From the NCBI RefSeq assembly GCF_002261355.1, contig NZ_NEVU01000003.1, positions 744,001 through 808,000 on the forward strand: 64,000 nt of DNA, given 5' to 3'. Position numbers and translations under genes: made by a program. The stretch comes from Bordetella genomosp. 12 (GTDB lineage Bacteria; Pseudomonadota; Gammaproteobacteria; Burkholderiales; Burkholderiaceae_B). The notes beneath the pieces are model-generated. The model saw nothing but the letters and a program-made list of their open reading frames with translations, did not search any database and was not told the DNA's origin. Each line of letters opens with the position of its first letter. Positions within the stretch are counted from its first letter, which is position 1. Below are positions 1 through 9,756 of the stretch, piece after piece.

Positions 1-1780
1 GATTTATGTCGACGGCATACCGGCGACCATGCCCGATGGGCAGGGGCAGACCTCCAACATCGACATCGGCTCGGCCGACCGGGTCGAGGTCCTGCGCGGG
101 CCCTACTCGGCGCTGTATGGAAACTCGTCCGGCGGCGTCGTGCAGGTGTTTACCGAAGATGGCGCCCGTCCGCCGCGCGTGCAAGCCAGCATGGCCGCGG
201 GCAGCTTCGGCACCTTTCGCTATGGCGTGCAGGCCAGCGGCGCCAGCGGCACCGGCGTGGGCGACCTGGAGTATGTGGTGGGCCTGAACCGCTTCACCAG
301 CGACGGCTATCGCGACCACAGCGGCGCGCGCAAAAATCTGGCCAACGCCAAGCTGGGTCTGCAACTCGATGACGACAGCCGGCTGACGCTGGTGCTCAAT
401 CGCGTCGACCTCAAAGCCCAGGATCCCATGGGCCTGACGCGAGCTGAATTCGACGACGATCCGCGTGCCGCCTCGCCCGCGGCGCAACGTTTCAACACCC
501 GCAAGACGGTGCAACAGACGCAAGGCGGCCTGGTGTACGAGCGCCAGGTCGATGCCGACAATGCCTTGCGCGTCATGGTGTATTACGGACAACGCGAGAC
601 CTGGCAGTACCAGAGCATCCCCGTGGCCGTGCAGCGCCCGCCTGCGCAGTCGGGCGGCGTCATCGGCCTGCGGCGTGACTACGGCGGCGCCGACGTGCGC
701 TGGACCTCTCATCTGACCCTGGCCGGCCAGCCCCTGACCGTGGTGGGCGGACTGGCCTACGACAGCCTGCGCGAGATCCGCAAGGGCTATGAAAACTTCA
801 CCCAGGGCGGCGCCACCCTGGGCGTCAAGGGCGCGCTGCGCCGCGACGAGACCAATGAGGTGTACAACCTCGACCCCTACCTGCAGACGTCGTGGGAATT
901 CCTGCCGCGCTGGACGCTGGACACCGGCCTGCGCTATAGCAGCGTGAACTTTGATTCGCGCGATCACTACATCGTGGCGGGCAACGGCGACGACAGCGGC
1001 GGCGCACGCTACCGGCGAGCGCTGCCCGTGGCGGCCCTGCGCTATGCGCTGGATGAAGACAGCAATGTCTATGTGTCGTACGGCAAGGGTTTCGAAACGC
1101 CCACCATGAACGAAATCTCCTATCGTCCCGATGGGCAGCCAGGCCTGAACTTCGGCCTGCAGCCCTCGGTCAGCACCAATCTGGAAGCCGGCATCAAGCG
1201 CCGCCTGGCAGGTGGGCTGGCGACGGCGGCGGTTTTTCATACCCGCACGGAAAACGAGATCGTGTCCGCAGGCAGCATCGACGGACGCAGCAGTTTTCGC
1301 AATGGCGGCCGCACCCGCCGCGACGGCGTCGAGCTGGCTTGGGATGGCGAGTTCGGCACGCATTGGCGCTCACGCCTGGCCTATACCTACATCAATGCGC
1401 GCTATCGCGACAATGTAGCCGGCACGGGCATCGAGGCTGGCAACCAGATCCCCGGCGTGGCACGCCAGGCCCTCTACGCCGCCCTGGCCTGGGCGCCGCC
1501 GCAAGGATGGCAGGCCGGCATCGAAGGCCGTTATCTGGACAAACTGTACGTGGACGACGCCAACAGCGACGCCGCAGCGGGCTATGTCGTGGCGGCGCTG
1601 TCGACCGGCTATATCTGGAAGAACGGCCCCTGGACCTGGAGCGCTTACGCCCGCGTGGACAATCTATTTGACCGCCGCTATGCCGGCTCGGTCATCGTCA
1701 ACGAAGGCAATGGCCGGTATTTCGAGCCGGCGCCCGGCCGCAACTGGAACGCCGGCCTCACGGTCGCCTACCGCTTCTGA
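1..1780 (+). CDS. TonB-dependent outer-membrane receptor, 3' part (PqqU/YncD-like)
   Basis: The gene enters from the left edge, reading in the frame that starts at base 2, and ends at a stop at 1778-1780; signal peptide and TonB box lie outside. The visible N-terminal part is a classic plug domain (IYVDGIPATMPDGQGQTSN, then VEVLRGPYSALYGNSSGG). About 450 residues follow with the alternating pattern of a 22-strand barrel, and the chain ends in Phe (VAYRF), the outer-membrane insertion signature. The plug wording resembles E. coli YncD (PqqU, PQQ uptake) more than siderophore receptors, but that is from memory of the family. It would import a scarce nutrient across the outer membrane using TonB energy. 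It converges on the MFS gene with a 15-bp gap. Confidence 0.9.
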   Translation, partial: IYVDGIPATMPDGQGQTSNIDIGSADRVEVLRGPYSALYGNSSGGVVQVFTEDGARPPRVQASMAAGSFGTFRYGVQASGASGTGVGDLEYVVGLNRFTSDGYRDHSGARKNLANAKLGLQLDDDSRLTLVLNRVDLKAQDPMGLTRAEFDDDPRAASPAAQRFNTRKTVQQTQGGLVYERQVDADNALRVMVYYGQRETWQYQSIPVAVQRPPAQSGGVIGLRRDYGGADVRWTSHLTLAGQPLTVVGGLAYDSLREIRKGYENFTQGGATLGVKGALRRDETNEVYNLDPYLQTSWEFLPRWTLDTGLRYSSVNFDSRDHYIVAGNGDDSGGARYRRALPVAALRYALDEDSNVYVSYGKGFETPTMNEISYRPDGQPGLNFGLQPSVSTNLEAGIKRRLAGGLATAAVFHTRTENEIVSAGSIDGRSSFRNGGRTRRDGVELAWDGEFGTHWRSRLAYTYINARYRDNVAGTGIEAGNQIPGVARQALYAALAWAPPQGWQAGIEGRYLDKLYVDDANSDAAAGYVVAALSTGYIWKNGPWTWSAYARVDNLFDRRYAGSVIVNEGNGRYFEPAPGRNWNAGLTVAYRF

Positions 1781-1795
1781 GCGGCGCGGCGCCGT

Positions 1796-3178
1796 TCAAT
1801 CGGCAAAACGCAGCCGCGCGAAGCTGGCGATGCTGGCCAGCGCGGCAAAGATCACGCCCAGCCACAAGGCCCAGGCCGTGCCTCCCACGCCCGCCATGTG
1901 CAGGCAGGCCGCCACCAGCGCCGCGCCCGAAGACTGGCCCAGCAAGCGCACCGTACCCACCATCCCGCTGGCCCCGCCCGCCCTGCCGGGCGGGGCGGCG
2001 CCGATGATGGCACGCAGATTGGGCGACTGAAAAAATCCGAAGCCTGCGCCGCACAGCGCCATGCGCCAGCAAATATCCCAGACCGACGGTTGTGCCGGCA
2101 GGGTCGCCATGGTGAGCATGCCCAGCGCGAGCACGGCCAGGCCCACACCGCCCAACAGACCGGCCGAATAATGATCCGACATCCGGCCCGCGATCAAGGC
2201 CATCATGGCCACCACGACGGGCCAGGGCGTAATCAGAAAGCCGGTCTCGACCTGGGAATAGCCCAGCACTTGCTGCAGCATGAAGGGCAACGATACGAAA
2301 GCCAGGGCCTGCGTCGCGAATGCACAGACCGCCGTGGCGGCCGACAACGCAAAAATGGGCCGGCGCAGCAGGTCCACGGCAAGGATGGGCGCGGGATGAC
2401 CGGCCTGCCGGTACAAGAGCAGCAGCAGGCACACCGCGGCCACGGCCAATTCCACGGCCACGCGCCAGGCGGGCACGTAATGCGCGGCCTCGCTCAAGCC
2501 CAGCACCAGAAAGGACAGAAAGCCGGCGCACAACAAGCCCGCGCGCCACTCGAAGCGATGGCCCGAGCGCGCCGTCGCGGGCAGACCTCGCAGCGACAGC
2601 ATCAGCGCAAGCAGGCCGACCGGCACGTTGATCAGAAACAGCCAGTGCCAGGAGCCATAAGCCAATATCACCGAGGCGAGCGTGGGCCCGGCGGCAAACG
2701 ACAAGCCGACCACCAGCGCATTGGTGCCCAGGCCGCGCCCCAGCGCATGCGAGGGATAGATAAAACGCACGAGCGCCCCGTTGACCCCCATCAGTCCCGC
2801 GGCGCCCAGACCCTGCAGAACCCGCGCGGCCACCAGCACGGGCAGCGAGGGCGCCAGGCCACAGGCCAGCGACGACAGAATGAAAACGATCAGGCCGACG
2901 AGATAGACCCGGCGATGACCAAACACATCGCCCATCGCGGCGGCCGGCAACAAGGCGGCCACCATCGCCAACTGATAAGCACTGATCACCCAGATCGACG
3001 CGGATTCGGTGGCGTTGATCTCGCGTGCGATGGTGGGCAAGGCGGTGTTGGCAATGGCCGTATCCAGGCTGGCCATGCAGACGGCCAGCATAACGGCCAC
3101 CATCGCGCCGAGCCGTTCGGATTGCGGAACCCCGGCGCCGGCCGGATAGACTTCATTGCGGGAGAAGGTCAACAACAT
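1796..3178 (-). CDS. MFS transporter, DHA2 (EmrB/QacA-type) drug efflux
   Basis: A polytopic membrane protein of about 460 residues with long hydrophobic helices throughout. The N-terminal half carries the DHA2 signatures: ASLDTAIANTALPTIARE in TM1, WVISAYQLAMVA in TM2, GDVFGHRRVYLVG in the 2-3 loop, and the motif-C-like GPTLASVIL in TM5. The family exports toxic organic compounds using proton motive force; the substrate cannot be read from sequence. The frame can be extended to a TTG at 3202; I chose the ATG at 3178, but no strong ribosome site is visible and a start further in (MVAVMLAV) is possible. It is transcribed divergently from the DUF1348 gene across about 125 bp. Confidence 0.85.
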   Translation of the reverse strand: MLLTFSRNEVYPAGAGVPQSERLGAMVAVMLAVCMASLDTAIANTALPTIAREINATESASIWVISAYQLAMVAALLPAAAMGDVFGHRRVYLVGLIVFILSSLACGLAPSLPVLVAARVLQGLGAAGLMGVNGALVRFIYPSHALGRGLGTNALVVGLSFAAGPTLASVILAYGSWHWLFLINVPVGLLALMLSLRGLPATARSGHRFEWRAGLLCAGFLSFLVLGLSEAAHYVPAWRVAVELAVAAVCLLLLLYRQAGHPAPILAVDLLRRPIFALSAATAVCAFATQALAFVSLPFMLQQVLGYSQVETGFLITPWPVVVAMMALIAGRMSDHYSAGLLGGVGLAVLALGMLTMATLPAQPSVWDICWRMALCGAGFGFFQSPNLRAIIGAAPPGRAGGASGMVGTVRLLGQSSGAALVAACLHMAGVGGTAWALWLGVIFAALASIASFARLRFAD

Positions 3179-3302
3179 GGCAGCGGAGAAGGCGACGTCC
3201 AAGTCTTATATATGAGTTGGCCTTCACTATACTGCCAACATCCCCCCGCCGCGAATCGCGGCTGACAGGCCGCTGTCTTGCCTTCAACGATGAGGATCAA
3301 CC

Positions 3303-3773
3303 ATGCTGGAATCGCGCCCGCCTTTGCCTCCCTTCAGCCATGAAAGCGCCATCCTGAAGGTGCGCGCCGCCGAGGATGCCTGGAACGGCCGCGACCCGGC
3401 CAAAGTCAGCCTGGCCTACACGCCTGACACGCGCTGGCGCAATCGCGCGGAGTTCATCAACGGACGCGAAGCCGTGATAGCGTTTCTCGCGCGCAAATGG
3501 GCGCGCGAACTCGACTATCGGCTCATCAAGGAATTATGGGCGCACGATGGCAATCGCATCGCGGTGCGCTTTGCCTATGAATGGCGCGACGACTCGGGCA
3601 ATTGGTTCCGGTCGCATGGCAACGAAAACTGGGAGTTCGACGACGCCGGCCTTATGCGCGTGCGCCACGCCAGCATCAATGACCAGGCGTTGCGCGAGAC
3701 GGAACGGCTGTTTCGCTGGCCCCTGGGGCGCCGCCCCGATGCACATCCGGGCCTGAGCGCGCTCGGCCTGTAG
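3303..3773 (+). CDS. DUF1348 / SnoaL-like (NTF2-fold) protein
   Basis: A protein of 156 residues with one small NTF2-like domain. Typical wording includes [37 protein letters not shown] and [19 protein letters not shown], ending with a short [14 protein letters not shown] tail. The DUF1348 family is widespread and biochemically uncharacterised; the fold usually makes small dimeric binding or enzyme cups. The ATG follows ATGAGGATCAACC. Neighbours are the divergent MFS pump and, on the far side, tRNA-Ser in the opposite direction, so it is probably monocistronic. The family call is confident, the function unknown. Confidence 0.8.
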   Translation: MLESRPPLPPFSHESAILKVRAAEDAWNGRDPAKVSLAYTPDTRWRNRAEFINGREAVIAFLARKWARELDYRLIKELWAHDGNRIAVRFAYEWRDDSGNWFRSHGNENWEFDDAGLMRVRHASINDQALRETERLFRWPLGRRPDAHPGLSALGL

Positions 3774-3805
3774 AACACCCGGCCGCGGGCCGGGCGCCAA
3801 ATGAA

Positions 3806-3833
3806 AAGGCCCGCGATAAATATCGCGGGCCTT
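3806..3833 (-). terminator. Rho-independent terminator of tRNA-Ser
   Basis: A perfect inverted repeat with 13-base arms (AAGGCCCGCGATA and TATCGCGGGCCTT) and a 2-base loop. On the minus strand it is followed by a T-run (CCTTTT) and lies directly after the 3' end of tRNA-Ser. The plus-strand flank (TTAAATCTT) is less T-rich, but the hairpin may also stop the DUF1348 transcript. Confidence 0.8.
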
Positions 3834-3839
3834 AAATCT

Positions 3840-3932
3840 TGGCGGAGACGGTGGGATTCGAACCCACGATGCAGTTTTTAGCCACATACTCCCTTAGCAG
3901 GGGAGCCCCTTCAGCCTCTCGGGCACGTCTCC
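3840..3932 (-). tRNA. tRNA-Ser (anticodon GCU)
   Basis: The minus strand reads GGAGACG for the 5' acceptor strand, a D arm GCCCGAGAGGC, an anticodon loop CTGCTAA with anticodon GCT, a long class II variable arm, a T arm GGGTTCGAATCCC and the 3' strand CGTCTCC-G-CCA. The 93-nt length and long variable arm fit serine, here decoding AGC/AGU. The CCA end is encoded. A TAGAAT -10 element preceded by TG sits just upstream at 3945-3950 (minus). It lies downstream of lysC on the same strand. Confidence 0.97.
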
Positions 3933-4026
3933 GAAGAATCCGAGATTCTACACGAATTTTTTGCGGTTTTAGCGAGCGAGCCGGGAAAAATCGCAAAAAA
4001 GCGGACGCATCAGCGCCCGCCTGACC

Positions 4027-5286
4027 TCATGCCGCCGGCGCCTGATCCAGACCGAAGGCCTTGTGCAACGCGCGCACCGCCAATTCCATGTATTTGTCGT
4101 CGATGACCACCGAAGTCTTGATCTCGCTGGTGCTGATCATCTGGATGTTGATGCCCTCTTGCGACAGCGTCTGGAACATCAGGCTGGCCACGCCAACGTG
4201 CGAGCGCATACCGATGCCCACGATGGACACCTTGGCGACTTTCTCGTCGGTGATCAGTTCGCGCGCGCTGACCGCGGGGATCACATCACGCTTGAGCAGT
4301 TCGACCGTGCGCAGAAATTCATTGCGATTGACGGTGAAGGAGAAATCAGTGGTACCGGCGACCGACTGGTTCTGCACAATCATGTCGACATCGATATTGG
4401 CGGCGGCGACCGGACCCAGGATCGAATAGGCAATACCAGGTTTGTCAGGCACGGCCAACAGGGTGATCTTGGCTTCGTCGCGGCTGAAGGCGATGCCGGA
4501 GACAACGGCGGCTTCCATTTTTTCGTCTTCCTCAAAAGTAATCAGCGTGCCCGAAACCATTTCTTCTTCGAGCGGAATGAGCGGGTCGGTCAGCGAGGAC
4601 AGCACGCGGGTCGGCACACGGTATTTACCGGCGAACTCGACCGAACGGATCTGCAGCACCTTCGAGCCCAGCGAGGCCATTTCGAGCATTTCCTCGAAAG
4701 ACACCACGGGCATGCGGCGCGCCTCGGGAACCACGCGCGGATCGGTGGTGTACACACCGTCAACGTCAGTGTAGATCAGGCATTCATCGGCCTTGAGCGC
4801 GGCCGCCACGGCCACGGCCGAGGTATCGGAGCCGCCCCGGCCCAGCGTCGTGATGTGGCCTTCCGGGTCCACGCCCTGAAAACCGGTCACCACGACCACG
4901 CGTCCGGCGTCCAGATCGGCGCGGATGCGGGCATCATCGATGGAAGAGATACGGGCCTTGGTATACGCCGAATCGGTCATCACGGGCACCTGCCAGCCGG
5001 CATAGCTGCGCGAGGCCACGCCTTCGGCTTGCAGCGCGATGGCCAGCAAGCCGCTGGAGGCCTGCTCACCGGTGGCGGCAATCATGTCGAGTTCGCGGCC
5101 GTTGGGCTGCGGCGTGATTTCGCGGGCAAGCCCGAGCAGGCGGTTGGTTTCGCCTGACATGGCCGACGGCACCACGACGACCTGGTGGCCGGCGGCGTGC
5201 CACTTCGCGACGCGGCGCGCCACATTCTTGATGCGCTCGATGGAGCCCATCGATGTACCGCCATACTTGTGAACGATCAGGGACAT
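4027..5286 (-). CDS. lysC: Aspartate kinase
   Basis: Phosphorylates aspartate, the first step of lysine, threonine, methionine and diaminopimelate synthesis. The product is 419 residues, the usual length of LysC with two C-terminal ACT domains. The N-terminus is MSLIVHKYGGTSM with the substrate-binding KYGGTS motif; the kinase domain has GFQGVDPEGHITTLGRGGSD and the catalytic-region TDVDGVYTTDPR. The C-terminal ACT repeats (from about residue 260; KITLLAVPDKPG and KVSIVGIGMRSH) are the expected feedback sites. I chose the ATG at 5286 because MSLIVHKYGG is the conserved N-terminus; the reading frame extends nine codons further. It lies downstream of tilS. dapA, the lysine-branch enzyme, is also in this window but about 40 kb away. 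Confidence 0.97.
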   Translation of the reverse strand: MSLIVHKYGGTSMGSIERIKNVARRVAKWHAAGHQVVVVPSAMSGETNRLLGLAREITPQPNGRELDMIAATGEQASSGLLAIALQAEGVASRSYAGWQVPVMTDSAYTKARISSIDDARIRADLDAGRVVVVTGFQGVDPEGHITTLGRGGSDTSAVAVAAALKADECLIYTDVDGVYTTDPRVVPEARRMPVVSFEEMLEMASLGSKVLQIRSVEFAGKYRVPTRVLSSLTDPLIPLEEEMVSGTLITFEEDEKMEAAVVSGIAFSRDEAKITLLAVPDKPGIAYSILGPVAAANIDVDMIVQNQSVAGTTDFSFTVNRNEFLRTVELLKRDVIPAVSARELITDEKVAKVSIVGIGMRSHVGVASLMFQTLSQEGINIQMISTSEIKTSVVIDDKYMELAVRALHKAFGLDQAPAA

Positions 5287-5371
5287 CTCGTACTCTGGCT
5301 GGGGGGCCCGCAAAGGCGGGCAAAGTCGATGATTTTAGCGCATGGTGAAAATTTGCGCAGACAGTCCGCTG

Positions 5372-6424
5372 TCAGCGGCCCGATGCCTCGCGGCCTGGCA
5401 GATGCTGCGCCTGCAGCCACACCCGGCCCCGATGGCAGCGGATGTCATGACCCTCATGAGCCACGCTTAACTGGCGGTCATGCCCCAGAGCATGCAATTG
5501 CCGCAATTGCCGCATGAGATCCGCCAGCCGCGCCTCGCTCGGCATGCGCAGACCCGCCTGCGCCAGCCAGTAACGCAACACCTGGGCCTGCCGCGGCGGC
5601 GACAGCGCCCGCCAGAGCGCCAGGCCAAAACCGCGGCCATCCGCATCCGGCTCCAGGCGGGCAAAATCCTCGCGCGCCACCTCGTGCAGGATTTCGACGG
5701 CTTCGCCCATCTGCCGCGCATGGCGCGCCACGATGGCCTGCCAACCCGGCCAGCGGGCATCGAGCAGCGGCGACAGCGCGGTGCGCACCGCGGCGCGGGT
5801 ATAACGTGGATCGGCGTTGCTGGGATCGTCGACCGCCTGCCAGCCCGTCAGGTCGGCAAAGGCGGCCGCAGCGCGCCGGATGGCGTCCCGGCCCAGATCC
5901 AGCCAGGGCCGCAGATAGACCACACCGTCGCGCTGGCTGGCCGGCCGCATCGCGGCCATGCCATCGACACCGCTGCCACGCAACAGACGCAGCAGCACGG
6001 TTTCGGCCTGATCGTCCCGATGGTGAGCCAACAGCACATGACTCACGCCCTCGCGCCCGGCCATTTCGGCCAGGGCTGCATAACGCGCCGCGCGGGCGGC
6101 GGCCTCCATGCCGCTGCCGTCCACGGGCACGGCCACATGCGCCACCCGCACCGGCAGCCCGAGCAACGCACCCAATTGGCCGGCGCGCACGGCCCAGGCA
6201 TCGGCCTGCGCCTGCAAGCCATGATGGACATGAAACGCCAGCACCGGACGGTCCGGCTCAGCCAGGGCCAGGGCCAGGGCCAGCATGGCCGAATCGGCGC
6301 CGGCGCTCAGGGCCACGGCGACGGCCTGCGCAGACGGCAGGCCGGCTGTCGCCGCACGCACGCGCGCGACGGCCGCCGGCCCTAGCGCCTGGGCGTAAGC
6401 ATCGGGGAGCGGGCGGCGGGACAT
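5372..6424 (-). CDS. tilS: tRNA(Ile)-lysidine synthase
   Basis: Uses ATP and lysine to convert C34 of tRNA-Ile(CAU) to lysidine so that it reads AUA. The protein is 350 residues. The N-terminal PP-loop ATPase reads VAVALSAGADSAML, followed by FHVHHGLQ and the family motifs VLLAHHRDDQAETVLLRLLRG and RPWL. The substrate-binding middle domain has the expected DDPSNADPRYTRAAVR. The PP-loop has SAGADS where the consensus is SGGxDS. It lies 17 bp after accA on the same strand, a conserved neighbourhood in beta-proteobacteria, and 85 bp before lysC. Confidence 0.95.
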   Translation of the reverse strand: MSRRPLPDAYAQALGPAAVARVRAATAGLPSAQAVAVALSAGADSAMLALALALAEPDRPVLAFHVHHGLQAQADAWAVRAGQLGALLGLPVRVAHVAVPVDGSGMEAAARAARYAALAEMAGREGVSHVLLAHHRDDQAETVLLRLLRGSGVDGMAAMRPASQRDGVVYLRPWLDLGRDAIRRAAAAFADLTGWQAVDDPSNADPRYTRAAVRTALSPLLDARWPGWQAIVARHARQMGEAVEILHEVAREDFARLEPDADGRGFGLALWRALSPPRQAQVLRYWLAQAGLRMPSEARLADLMRQLRQLHALGHDRQLSVAHEGHDIRCHRGRVWLQAQHLPGREASGR

Positions 6425-6441
6425 GCGTCGCCCCTGCGGAC

Positions 6442-7407
6442 TTAGCCGCGGACTTCCTGGTAGCGGCCGTAAGCCAGCACGCGCTCCAGGCGCTGCGCGA
6501 CCAGCGCTTCGGGGCTCAGGCCCTGCAGCTGGCGCAGCGAGTCGCCCAGCGCACGGCGCAGCAGACGCGCCATGACACGGGGATCGCGGTGGGCGCCGCC
6601 CACCGGTTCATTGACCACGCGATCGATCAAGCCCAGGTCTTTCAGACGCGGGGCCGTGATGGCCAGCGCCTCGGCCGCATCGGGCGCCTTGTCGGCGCTG
6701 CGCCACAGAATGGACGCGCAGCCTTCGGGCGAAATCACCGAGTACGTCGAGTATTGCAGCATGAGCACGGCATTGCCCACCGCGATGGCCAATGCGCCGC
6801 CCGAACCGCCCTCGCCGATGATGGTCACGATGACCGGCACCTTCAATTCGGCCATGACGTACAGATTGTGGCCGATGGCCTCGGACTGACCGCGCTCTTC
6901 GGCGCCGATACCCGGGTAAGCGCCCGGCGTATCCACGAAGGTGAAGATCGGCAGACGGAACTTCTCGGCCAGACGCATCAGGCGCAAGGCCTTGCGATAG
7001 CCTTCGGGACGCGGCATACCGAAATTGCGCGCGGCGCGCTCCTTGGTGTCGCGGCCTTTCTGGTGGCCGATCACCATGCAGGGCATGCCGTTGAAACGCG
7101 CCATGCCGCCGATGATGGACTGATCATCGGCGTACATGCGATCGCCATGCAACTCATGGAAATCCGTGAAGATCTCGCGCACATAGTCGAGCGTATACGG
7201 ACGTTGCGGATGGCGAGCCACCAGCGCCGTCTGCCAGGGCGTCAGCTTGGCGTAGATTTCCTTGGCCAAGGTCTGGCTCTTCTGCTGCAGACGGCCGATC
7301 TCGTCGGAGATGTCGACAGCGGAATCGGCCTGCACATAGCGCAGCTGCTCGATCTTGTTTTCAAGTTCGGCGAGCGGTTGTTCAAATTCCAGAAATGTAT
7401 TGCGCAT
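6442..7407 (-). CDS. accA: Acetyl-CoA carboxylase carboxyltransferase subunit alpha
   Basis: With AccD it transfers carboxyl from carboxybiotin to acetyl-CoA, giving malonyl-CoA for fatty-acid synthesis. At 321 residues it has full family length. It begins [22 protein letters not shown] and has an N-terminal coiled segment, then the crotonase-fold core with [49 protein letters not shown] and [13 protein letters not shown]. All landmark motifs are intact. It sits between the DNA glycosylase and tilS on the minus strand. Confidence 0.97.
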   Translation of the reverse strand: MRNTFLEFEQPLAELENKIEQLRYVQADSAVDISDEIGRLQQKSQTLAKEIYAKLTPWQTALVARHPQRPYTLDYVREIFTDFHELHGDRMYADDQSIIGGMARFNGMPCMVIGHQKGRDTKERAARNFGMPRPEGYRKALRLMRLAEKFRLPIFTFVDTPGAYPGIGAEERGQSEAIGHNLYVMAELKVPVIVTIIGEGGSGGALAIAVGNAVLMLQYSTYSVISPEGCASILWRSADKAPDAAEALAITAPRLKDLGLIDRVVNEPVGGAHRDPRVMARLLRRALGDSLRQLQGLSPEALVAQRLERVLAYGRYQEVRG

Positions 7408-7440
7408 GAAGTGTGGTTCCGTTGATGGGCGCTGGCAAGC

Positions 7441-8085
7441 TCAGTACTGGACCGGGGTCGGTTCCAGACTGCGCCACAAATACCAGGTCGCCACGGTACG
7501 CCAGGGCTGCCACGCCAAAGAGACCTCGCGGGCCTCGAAGCGGGAAACGGGCTCGCCGCTGAAATAGTGTAACGAGATTGCCTTGAGCAACCCAAGATCA
7601 TCCAGCGGCAGCACGTCCGGACGCTGGAGATTGAAAATCAAAAACATCTCCGCCGTCCAGCGCCCGATGCCACGAATGGCAACCAGCTCCGAAATGACGG
7701 CTTCGTCATCCATCGTCGCCCAACGTTCGGGGTGAACCTTGCGCTGGCCGAAATGATCAGCCAGATCCTGCACGTACTCCGCCTTGCGCTGGGACAGGCC
7801 CGCGCCGCGCAGACCGGTCACGCCGGCGCGCAGGACCGTGGCCGGCGTCGGCCGCTTGCCGGCGACGTCCAGCAAGCGCGTCCAGAGCGCATCGGCGGCC
7901 TTGGTCGAAATCTGCTGGCCGATGATGGCGCGCGCCAGGGTCACAAAAGGCGTGCCGCGCGACAGGAGCCAGGTGTGGCTGTGCTGCGGGATGATTTTCT
8001 TGAGAATGCGGTCGCGGCGCATCAAGTGCGCGACGGCCTCCTCCCAATAATCGGGCTTGACGAGTTCGAGATCGGTACTGGACAT
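7441..8085 (-). CDS. DNA-3-methyladenine glycosylase, AlkA-type HhH-GPD
   Basis: A base-excision repair glycosylase removing alkylated purines. The 214-residue product carries the helix-hairpin-helix LVAIRGIGRWTAEMFLIF followed by the GPD loop DVLPLDDLGLLKAI with its catalytic aspartate. The upstream region ARAIIGQQISTKAADALW is typical of the 3-methyladenine glycosylase II family. It lacks the N-terminal domain of E. coli AlkA, as in many short homologues. It is 33 bp upstream of accA and 10 bp downstream of cysS, so probably co-transcribed. Confidence 0.92.
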   Translation of the reverse strand: MSSTDLELVKPDYWEEAVAHLMRRDRILKKIIPQHSHTWLLSRGTPFVTLARAIIGQQISTKAADALWTRLLDVAGKRPTPATVLRAGVTGLRGAGLSQRKAEYVQDLADHFGQRKVHPERWATMDDEAVISELVAIRGIGRWTAEMFLIFNLQRPDVLPLDDLGLLKAISLHYFSGEPVSRFEAREVSLAWQPWRTVATWYLWRSLEPTPVQY

Positions 8086-8095
8086 AAGCGGGATC

Positions 8096-9556
8096 TCAGG
8101 CGCGGCGCCACTGGGTCACGCCGCCGGGCTTGTCATCCAGTTCGATGCCGGCAGCCCGCAACTCGGCGCGGATGGCGTCAGCGCGCGCGAAATCGCGCGC
8201 CTGCTTGGCCTGCGCGCGCTCGGCGATCAGGCTGTCTATCTGGCTGGCCAGCAACACCGCGGCCGATGCGCCTTGCTGCTGCATGGCGGCGGACGAATAG
8301 CGGGTCGGCGACTGGAAGTAGGCCTGCGGCGGCTGCTGCAGCAGGCCCAGCAAAGCGGCCAGGGCCTTCAATTGGCCGGCGGCGCGGCTGTCGCGCTCGC
8401 GATTGGCGCGGCCGGCCAACTCGAACAGCGCGGCGACCGCGCCGGAGCTGTTGAAATCATCGTCCATCGCGGCCTTGAAGGCCCGCGCCTGGGCTTCGTT
8501 CCAGTCGATGCCAGCGGCATCGGCCGGCACGTTCTGCAACGCCTGGTAGAGGCGGTCGAGCGCGTTCTGCGCATCGATCAGATTATCCGGGGTGTAATTC
8601 TGTGCGCTGCGGTAATGATTGCGCACGATGAAAAAGCGCAGCATCTCCGCCTCGCGCGGATTGACGGCGTACTCGGCCTGATCGGCGGGGGCCTCGGTTT
8701 GCGCGATGGTCTGGCGGATGGTGCGGAAGTTGCCGAGCGACTTGGACATTTTGTCGGCATCGACCATCAAGGGGCCGCAATGCATCCACACATTGGCCAG
8801 CGTGCCGCCGAAGGCGCCCTCGGTCTGGGCGATCTCATTTTCGTGATGCGGAAACTTCAAGTCCGGCCCGCCGCCATGGATATCGAGCGGCAAACCCAGC
8901 AGGCTCTTGCTCATGGCCGAGCATTCGATATGCCAGCCCGGCCGGCCGAAACCGTAGGGCGACTCCCATTTGGTTTCCGGCGGCTCTTCGGCCTTGGCCG
9001 ACTTCCAGAGCACGAAATCCAAGGGGTCACGCTTGGAGGAGTCCACCGCCACGCGTTCGCCGGCGCGCAGATCGTCCAAGGATTTGCCGGACAGCTTGCC
9101 GTAACCGGCGAATCCGCGCACGGAATAGTTCACGTCGCCATCGTCAGCCTGGTAGGCCAGGCCGTTTTGCTGCAGGCGGCCGATGATATCCAGCATCTCG
9201 CCGACATATTGCGTGGCGCGCGGCTCCTGATCGGGCCGCGCCACGCCCAGGGCGCGCTCATCGGCATGCATGGCGGCGATGTAGTACTCGGTCACCTCGT
9301 GCATGCGGCGGCCGGTCTCCACGGCGCGGCGAATGATCTTGTCATCAATGTCGGTAATATTGCGCACATAATCGACGGCATAGCCGCTGGCGCGCAGCCA
9401 GCGCTGGATCACATCGAAGGACACCAGCATGCGGGCGTGGCCCAGATGGCAATAGTCATAGACGGTCATGCCACACACGTACATGCGCACCTGCCCGGCA
9501 TGCACCGGTGTGAAGGCTTCTTTGGTACGCGACAATGTGTTGTAGATGTGCAGCAT
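8096..9556 (-). CDS. cysS: Cysteinyl-tRNA synthetase
   Basis: Class I synthetase charging tRNA-Cys. The product is 486 residues starting [15 protein letters not shown]. It shows the zinc-ligand cysteine in [19 protein letters not shown] with a HIGH-type HLGH, the zinc residues in [10 protein letters not shown] and PHHENEIAQ, and the KMSKS loop [10 protein letters not shown]. The reading frame runs 66 codons upstream, but MLHIYNTL is the conserved start and the extension covers the divergent promoter region shared with the TPR gene. Confidence 0.97.
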   Translation of the reverse strand: MLHIYNTLSRTKEAFTPVHAGQVRMYVCGMTVYDYCHLGHARMLVSFDVIQRWLRASGYAVDYVRNITDIDDKIIRRAVETGRRMHEVTEYYIAAMHADERALGVARPDQEPRATQYVGEMLDIIGRLQQNGLAYQADDGDVNYSVRGFAGYGKLSGKSLDDLRAGERVAVDSSKRDPLDFVLWKSAKAEEPPETKWESPYGFGRPGWHIECSAMSKSLLGLPLDIHGGGPDLKFPHHENEIAQTEGAFGGTLANVWMHCGPLMVDADKMSKSLGNFRTIRQTIAQTEAPADQAEYAVNPREAEMLRFFIVRNHYRSAQNYTPDNLIDAQNALDRLYQALQNVPADAAGIDWNEAQARAFKAAMDDDFNSSGAVAALFELAGRANRERDSRAAGQLKALAALLGLLQQPPQAYFQSPTRYSSAAMQQQGASAAVLLASQIDSLIAERAQAKQARDFARADAIRAELRAAGIELDDKPGGVTQWRRA

Positions 9557-9756
9557 GGCGCTCGTTTTGGCTATCTGGGCGTCGTCGGGAAGGTTGCTTG
9601 CCCGGCCCCCGACATGGTGGGTGGGCGAGAGGCATGCCGCCCGCGTAAGGCATGCCTGAAGGCCATTGCCGCAACCGGGGCTAAAATGGCGATCGTAAAG
9701 TATAGCAAGCGGCCTGCCGCCGCGCTTTCGGACAGGCCACAGAACAACGGACACCC

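Noticed and set aside
1898-3265. 455-codon plus-strand ORF opposite the MFS gene
   Set aside because: Gln/His/Arg-rich shadow of a high-GC gene; no recognisable domain, while the minus strand encodes a clear transporter.
5806-7425. 539-codon plus-strand ORF across tilS and accA
   Set aside because: Antisense shadow; Arg/Pro/His-rich, and both minus-strand genes are unmistakable.
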